DNA from: Trochalopteron elliotii
Lineage: Eukaryota; Chordata; Aves; Passeriformes; Leiothrichidae
Direction: 5' to 3'
DNA: 64,000 bases
Assembly (NCBI GenBank): GCA_024734555.1
Contig: JANPWX010000162.1
Coordinates: 746,440-810,439 of the forward strand
Both the position numbers and the translations under genes were made by a program. Position 1 is the first letter of the stretch. Each line of letters opens with the position of its first letter. Shown in pieces: positions 58,512 to 64,000 of this stretch. Under the pieces are notes generated by a model. That model made no database searches and was not told the DNA's origin. It saw nothing but the letters and a program-made list of their open reading frames with translations.

Positions 58512-59120
58512 TGTAGTGGTTTGAAAGCAAAACAAGTGAGAGGTTCCAAGTCAGAAATACAATTTAATAATAAGAAAAAAAGATAAAATAAAATAAATGC
58601 AATAATACAAAAGACCACTGACAGAGTCAGAATACAACCTGAGTGGGATAATGGAAGCAGTGATCCCGTAGAAAGGTCTGGTAGCTCTGATCCTCAGGGA
58701 ATCCAGTGGGTAAGGGCCCCTGTACTGTCCCAAATCCCAGATTATATCCAGGTGGGAATGCTTGGCTCCTCCCCCTGGGCGGAGCATCTCATAATGGGAT
58801 GATGAGTCATACAGGGGGTCCTTGATGGCCCATTAAAGAGAGATAAATCCCGGAGGGAGTTACCTATGAGTCATGCAGCAGGCCATTAACAGAAGACCCA
58901 TTAACAGAAGACTCATTAACAGAAGACCCATTAACAGAAGACCCATTAACAAAAGACCCATTAACAGAAGACCCATTAACAGAAGACCCATTAACAGAAG
59001 ACCCACTAGCAGAAGAGGGAGGGGGAACCTGGGAGAACACTGCTTCAGCAATTGGTTTCAACAGTTCATGAAGATGGTGATAGAATACTTTGTGCATATC
59101 TTATACTACAACCCAGGACA
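58512..59120 (-). mobile_element. Nested LTR with 5-bp target duplication (ERVL-type)
   Basis: This 609-bp LTR in minus orientation has sense start TGTCCTGGGTTG at 59120 and sense end CACTACA at 58512. A gatataatc TATA-like motif lies near 58740 and an ATTAAA-type poly(A) signal near 58563, both on the minus strand. TGTAT flanks it on both sides (58507-58511 and 59121-59125), a perfect 5-bp duplication typical of class III (ERVL) elements. Its U3 contains a 15-bp tandem repeat. It is younger than the family B LTR it interrupts. Confidence 0.9.
58884..59016. repeat. 15-bp tandem repeat inside the nested LTR's U3
   Basis: About nine units of cattaacagaagacc occur, ending in decayed units (cactagcagaagagg). 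It sits upstream of the TATA-like motif in the sense of the LTR, where retroviral enhancers lie. The 15-bp period opens all frames (RRPINRRPIN and VNGSSVNGSS peptides), which are not genes. Confidence 0.93.
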
Positions 59121-59379
59121 TGTATATAAGTAATGGAGTCAGATAATACAAAAGAAGGAGAGAAGCTTTCCCTTGACCTCCTGCGTCTGTCTGGTCCTTT
59201 CGTGTGCCCTGAAATGGACACACTGTGTCAGTCTCCAGGTGCTCCCAAGGCCATGCTGGACCAGTGGCTGCCAGAGCCACGGGGTGGTTCCTGCTGGTTG
59301 GAAGCTGATGTCTGTAGCAATGCATTTCCCACACTCAGCAAGTGTTTTCCATATAGGGAAAAGTTTAAGACTCACCCCT

Positions 59380-59760
59380 TGCATTTTTTATAAGGTAAAG
59401 AACCCAGAAACTTTGATACCCTCCTGACAGTGATTGGCCCAGTGCCAAGAGAGAAGCATCTATTGAACATTTTCGCCGTTCTTCAAATCCTGCATCTCTC
59501 CCTATTGGCAGCAAGCCAAATTGTCCCTCCTAAAACATTCAGTGTTTAGGAAGGAGCACAAAGGAAGTAAGGGGATTTTTGGAGTGTTTCTAGCAGGGTG
59601 TCAGAGGTTTCTCGGACACCTGTGCGTGGCTTATCTTTTGTTTTCTGTAACATTTATTTTGTTATTTTTCATTTATTAAACCTTTTGCTTTACAAAACAC
59701 CTCTGAAGAGCAGTCTCCATTAAATTATTTTAAGCCAATCTGCAAGGACTGGACCCTCAG
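59380..59760 (+). mobile_element. Possible degraded LTR
   Basis: The stretch contains an ATTAAA-type signal near 59674, followed by ccttttgctttacaaaacacctct, which resembles a U5 segment. No clean termini or target duplication were found. It could be unique DNA. Confidence 0.35.
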
Positions 59761-61059
59761 AGATTGATACATTTGCACATGGCTTATAAAATCTACCAGG
59801 TGTCCCCCTCCAGACCCAGGCCTAGAGCCCTCTCCTTTCATCTGGCACCTCCAGACTGTCAGCCACAAATAGCATTGGGCTGAAATATTAGCTCTGTCTC
59901 CTACCTAAGTGGGTGCAAAGTGCACAATCTCTTTCTGCCCAAGCTGCTACGGGTGTTCAGCACATCCATTCCCAACTTCTTCCCCCCAAGAATTGCATCT
60001 TCTTTTAAGACCTGTAGCTGAGCAGCCACGTGCAAGGGCTGGATGGCTGCTGCCCCTCATTGGCAAGTGACTTTTGTCTTCTCCATCAGTGACTCTGTGG
60101 AAACCAGAGCTGGAAGCACAGGGAATAATGCTGCTCCACATTTCATTCACCAGGCAGGACTCTCCCACTGTGATCTCTGGGGCTCCAGCAAAGGGCAGCA
60201 CACCGAAGAGAAATCTTGACTCACTTGTGTGATGAGGCAGCACTCTGGTCAAGCAGGCCTAAATTCCCAGTTAAATAAGGTCCTGACACCTTCTCATCTT
60301 AAAGAATTCAGCACTTCACACCACAAATTATGAGCTAAACAGGCAAATAAGCCCTGGCCCTGTTTTGCAGTGATTGCAGCAATCAGAGCCCAGCTCAGGT
60401 TGGCTCCCAGGGACTGTAAATCCTGAACTCTGCAGGCACAGCCCCGGTTGATGGTTGATAGCAAGTGATTAGCCTTAATTCCACTCTTCCTCTCTTTTCA
60501 GGTGGTTCATCTGGAGCCCCCACGGTGCTCTCTGATCACAGTGCCAAAGCAGGGCCATGTGCAGGGGACAGAGGCTGCCTCTGCTCCTGCTCAGACACCT
60601 CCAGCTTCCCCTTCCTGGTTTCCTTCTTGTCTCCAGCTTAACTCCTCCTGGAACTGATTTTTTCCTTGGTGGGAGGGGATTTGGAAGCAGAGGGAAATCA
60701 GGAAATGGAAGCAATCCTCTCCTGAAGGGTTGTTAGAGCAGCCCTGCACCCGACACAAGCTGCTGCTCTGGGGCAGGCACATTTTGGGAGCCAACTTCTC
60801 CTGTCACTCACAGCATCCAAGCCCTGACCTGGGACATCCCCAGCTCTTCCCAAAAGCTGTGTGTGTATGTGACCAAGCCATTCCCCAATGTTTCCACCTG
60901 GCCTGTGGGTCTCCTGAGCCTGTCTGAGGAACGTGAGTCAAGAAGAAGGTTGCCTGCATTTATTTTTAAGAGGTGGTGGATTTTTGATCACAGCCTTGCT
61001 TCCGCCCTCCTCTCCATCCCCTCCTCCAGCTTTCTTTGAACAAATCATTCCATTTGCAG
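59761..61059. other. Unique noncoding DNA
   Basis: No repeat, exon or RNA gene recognised. Confidence 0.4.
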
Positions 61060-61320
61060 AGTCCTGTTGTTTAATTTTGCCAGTTGCTGAGTCTCAACCT
61101 CCCGTTAATTGGTTTTGCCCGTCTTTGTGCATTTCGTTAAATGAGAAAATGCCACACATAAAATTTTAATTTTGAAAGCTGCCTTGTTTGTTTTATATTG
61201 AAATTACCCACGCCACGTCGGCCCGCAGAAACAGACGCTTCCTCATTTCATTAAAAACTCTTTGTGATGATAAAAAAGCCGCAGAAATGAGATAAAAAGT
61301 GGTGTTTCCTTAAAGGCACA
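61060..61320. promoter_or_regulatory. AT-rich candidate conserved noncoding element
   Basis: The stretch has words such as cccgttaattggttttgccc, cataaaattttaattttg and gaaattacccacgccacgtc, and no long frame. It is enhancer-like in composition only. Confidence 0.3.
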
Positions 61321-61559
61321 TGAAAGTGAGAGAGATAAATCCCGTGTATTGTAGGGATCAAACCCAGCGCGAGGCTGCGGAGTGGCGATACCAGCACGGA
61401 GGCTGTGCCAGCAGCAGTGCAGCAATAGCTCCTCTCCCAGGACGCTGCAGGCTCTGCCTGGCCTGGCCTCTGTCACCCGAGAGTGTTTCTGTCCCCTCTG
61501 TCACCCAGCACTGCTTGCCCCTGGGTATCTGCAGTGAGGCATGCAGGAGCCCTCCAGCT

Positions 61560-61640
61560 GTGTGCACCCTGTGTGTCCGGTGTGTGTTCTGTGCACCCTG
61601 TGTCCCCTGTGTGTCCTGTGTGCCCTGTGTGCTNCCACTC
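61560..61640. repeat. Short CCCTGTGTG-type repeat with an N
   Basis: Diverged units around ccctgtgtgtcctgtgtg, broken by one N at 61634. Cys-Val-Pro-Cys type frames come from the repeat. Confidence 0.75.
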
Positions 61641-63299
61641 TGCTGTGCCTCGTTCTGGAGCAGATGTGACCACTGAGGGAGGTATTCACTGTTTCCCTGG
61701 GTGCTCAGTGATCCCATATTTATTCTGCCCAATGGGATCTGTAAGTCAGCACAAATAAACTAACTTCCAGCTTCAGACTTGATTGCTTCACTTCCCTTTA
61801 CATCAAAGTGAGTTTATTCCAGTTGATTTTCAATGTTCTTCAGCAGCTGCTGAATTGCTATTCAGCTTTGCACAATTTTTCCACCCACTGCCATTTTAAA
61901 GGTCATTTAATTAATATTACAGAGAACTGCAAAAAGATAGAGAATTGTTTAAATGCTTTAAGCTTCAACAGGTTATTGGCATGGATTTTTTTTTGTAGCC
62001 ACGTTAAATGGATCAGTATTTGCAGCTTGGGAGTCTTTATTGCACTGTCACCTGGTGATGCTCAGAGCACTGAGCCAGCCCAGCAGCACTTCAGGTATAG
62101 TCAAAGACATTTCTTTGGACATTTCAGACCCCCAATCCCCACAGCATTCCTCTGTGGGAAGCACTGGGCAGCTCTGCAGACCCTGCAGGTCTGTGGGGAT
62201 TGTGGCTCTGCAAGAGCAGCCAGAAGTGTGTGATAACAGCAAACCCCAGAAACTGAGACTGCTGGTGAGGCACAGCACCTCCTGAGCAGTCAGAACAGGC
62301 TGCTGGGGCACTGCTGTCCATGACTCTTAGGGAGGTGTTGCATGCACGAGTTTTTTCCCTTAATTTCATCAGTACATGAATGTGTCTGTTAAAGCAAAGC
62401 TAAATGGGAACCAAAAGCCAACCTCCTGTTTTCATGAAAATGTGTCTTCTACCAAAATGCAATTATTGCTGATAAATGGGCAACTTTCCACCTTCACAGA
62501 AACGCTGCATGGAGCAGGGAGGAAGAGAAGGATGTGCTGCTCCTCCAGGTTTGCAAAGAGGCAGGATCACAAACAGGGACACAGGTGAGGCACACCAGAT
62601 CCACCTCCTGCTCTGAGCAATCAGAATTTGCTGGTAGTTACTGCAGAGAGAATTTAAGATTATAAACCAAAGGACAAGTTTTTATTTCTGCACATCAGAC
62701 TGGACAGACAAGCCCAGCAAAGAACACGTGTTTGTCAGCAGGACTGGAAGTGGCATTAACCAGCCTTGGCCAATCATTAACCGGCTTTCTGCATCTCATC
62801 ATCCTTCTCATCCCAAATGCTCGTTCCACAAAGCTGAGACAATAAACCAGAGCATTCAGACTAAACTGTAAAGCCTCGCTTAGGCCTCTAGGTGGAAGGC
62901 TGAGAAAGCAAATCTGATTCTTAGGAAAAGGGGTAGTTGTGCCAAAGAGGAAAACAAAGTGCAATCACTTCTTGGCCCCTTCCCTTGATGTCAGCTGTGA
63001 ATCAGGTGTGTGGGCTCGGGAGGATGTTAAGACTGGCGAGGTCTGAACTGAAACTGTCTGACAAACAGACCTCAGATCCCACACACCGAATATTGCCTCT
63101 TGAGTCTCCACTCCAGAAGCCGTTTTGCAATAAATGCATCACTCCTGCACACGGTTGTGTAAAAGTGGAAAGACAGGCTGGGGCCGGGCTGGGCTCTCCC
63201 GCTGTGGCACAGCAGCGGGACCAGGATTTGGGCTGGGGGTGAGAGTGGTCCAAACCTCCAGCCGCAGCATCCTGAGCACCGTGCTGTGCCAGGGGAGCT
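61641..63299. other. Unique noncoding DNA
   Basis: AT-rich in 61780-62040. No repeat family or exon recognised. Confidence 0.4.
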
Positions 63300-63885
63300 C
63301 CCCGTGCTCCGGATACCACAAAAATCCACAACTCCTCAGCAGAAGGCAGCGCCCGGCTCCGCTCCAGCCGCACAGCAGCACGCCACGCCTCGCAGCGGGG
63401 AAATCCCCAGCCGAAGGGAGAGAAAGCACGGTGTTGCCTCACTCCGCCGGGTTGTTCCCGTAGCAGAGCCAGCGGAGGGGGAGGCTGCTGCCGTTTGCTC
63501 AGCCTTGCACAACCGCTGTGCAGCGGCCGGCAGCGCTCGGCTCAGCCCTTGTCGGCGGTGCCAGGCATGGGAACGACCTTTCCCCTGCTCCACGGGGCAG
63601 CCAACAAACACCTCCCCCAGGTGTGTCCTGGGCAGGTGGGAACCACCTCCCGGCCCCCACGCTGGCAGCTCCTGAGTCACATCGGAGCGGCCGCTGGCGC
63701 TGACATTACGGCAGGGGCGAGGGGAGCTGCGGCTGTTTGTCCGTCTGTCTGTCTGTCTGTCTGTCCCTCTGACACACATCCGTCCCGTGGGACGCCCGGA
63801 GCTGCCCCACATTGCGCAGGCAGCGGCACGGCCCCCACGGCCCCGCGGACCCCGCCGGAGGAGGAGGAAATTAATTTCCTGACTG
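63300..63885. promoter_or_regulatory. CpG-island-like block at the right edge
   Basis: About 40 CpG dinucleotides in under 600 bp by eye, with runs such as gcagcggccggcagcgctcgg near 63520 and ggccccgcggaccccgccgg near 63838. This is the strongest CpG concentration in the window and could be the promoter of a gene beginning beyond 64000 or on the minus strand. Frames of 100-158 codons are open in most phases, as expected from composition, and none shows a recognisable domain. Confidence 0.5.
63738..63764. repeat. CTGT tetramer microsatellite
   Basis: Six to seven CTGT units inside the CpG-rich block. Confidence 0.9.
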
Positions 63886-64000
63886 GCAATGGGTGATTAG
63901 AGCCAGGACCTCCCATTCCGAACAAAACCGTTGGGAAAACCCAGCCTGTGTCCTCAGAGATTGACGAGGCCACTTTGCAGAGAAGGTCTGGAAGTTGTCC

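Larger units (their letters stand above)
58296..59222 (+). mobile_element. Solo LTR, family B copy 4, split by a nested LTR
   Basis: The outer LTR starts TGTTGCCCTCAG at 58296 and ends GGACACA at 59222. CTGTGT flanks it on both sides (58290-58295 and 59223-59228), a perfect 6-bp target duplication. Its left part (58296-58511) and right part (59121-59222) together align with the 287-bp copy at 55995. Between them lies a 609-bp younger LTR. The net length without the nested element and one copy of its target site is about 313 bp. Confidence 0.9.

Noticed and set aside
1..64000. tRNA, rRNA or other structured RNA genes
   Set aside because: I saw no tRNA A/B box pair in a cloverleaf context and no rRNA-like sequence. 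A covariance-model search would be needed to exclude weak candidates.

Overview
The window looks like bird nuclear DNA, most likely from a songbird, though that last step is inference. The direct evidence is three copies of the avian LINE CR1 (two ending in the typical ATTCTGTG-like 3' tail), many solo long terminal repeats (LTRs) from endogenous retroviruses, abundant minisatellites, and no mammalian or bacterial features. I find no convincing protein-coding exon, rRNA, tRNA or CRISPR array. Every long open frame falls in a tandem repeat or in GC-rich sequence, or lacks any recognisable family. I read the window as intergenic or intronic sequence.

Mobile elements dominate what can be explained. 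One LTR family (here family A, termini TGATGCC...GGCATCA, about 445 bp) occurs nine times between 536 and 43037, five copies on the minus strand and four on the plus. Several copies have perfect 4-bp target duplications, as in class I retroviruses. A second family (family B, 273-313 bp, sense strand beginning TGTNGCCCT) occurs four times (19586, 50617, 55995, 58296), each with a perfect 6-bp target duplication, as in class II elements. One of these was later entered by a 609-bp LTR with a 5-bp target duplication, which is the class III (ERVL) signature. Thus all three classes can be told apart from their flanks alone. A third pair of related LTRs (13197 and 14837) faces head to head, the left one inside a 17-bp minisatellite.

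Layout: 1-9.6 kb, unique DNA with four family A LTRs. 9.6-13 kb, AT-rich DNA resembling conserved noncoding elements. 13.1-15.3 kb, minisatellite plus the inverted LTR pair. 15.8-16.4 kb, a CpG-rich patch followed by an ATGGG pentamer array. 16.4-25 kb, AT-rich unique DNA, LTRs, one CR1 and a 20-bp minisatellite. 25-33 kb, a second ATGGG array, four LTR-related blocks and a CR1 with internal duplications. 33.8-36.3 kb, GC- and CpG-rich sequence with two minisatellites. 36-46 kb, mostly unique DNA with a CR1 and one LTR. 46.6-55.2 kb, a concentration of tandem repeats. 55.9-59.8 kb, nested LTRs. 59.8-64 kb, unique DNA ending in a CpG-island-like block that could be a promoter of a gene outside the window.

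The most useful observations are the clustering of one LTR family, two cases in which a solo LTR sits inside one unit of a short tandem duplication, a nested insertion at the TATA motif of an older LTR, a CR1 subfamily marked by a 43-bp internal duplication, and the fact that all four runs of N lie in tandem repeats, which suggests assembly artefacts. I did not find a novel coding system.
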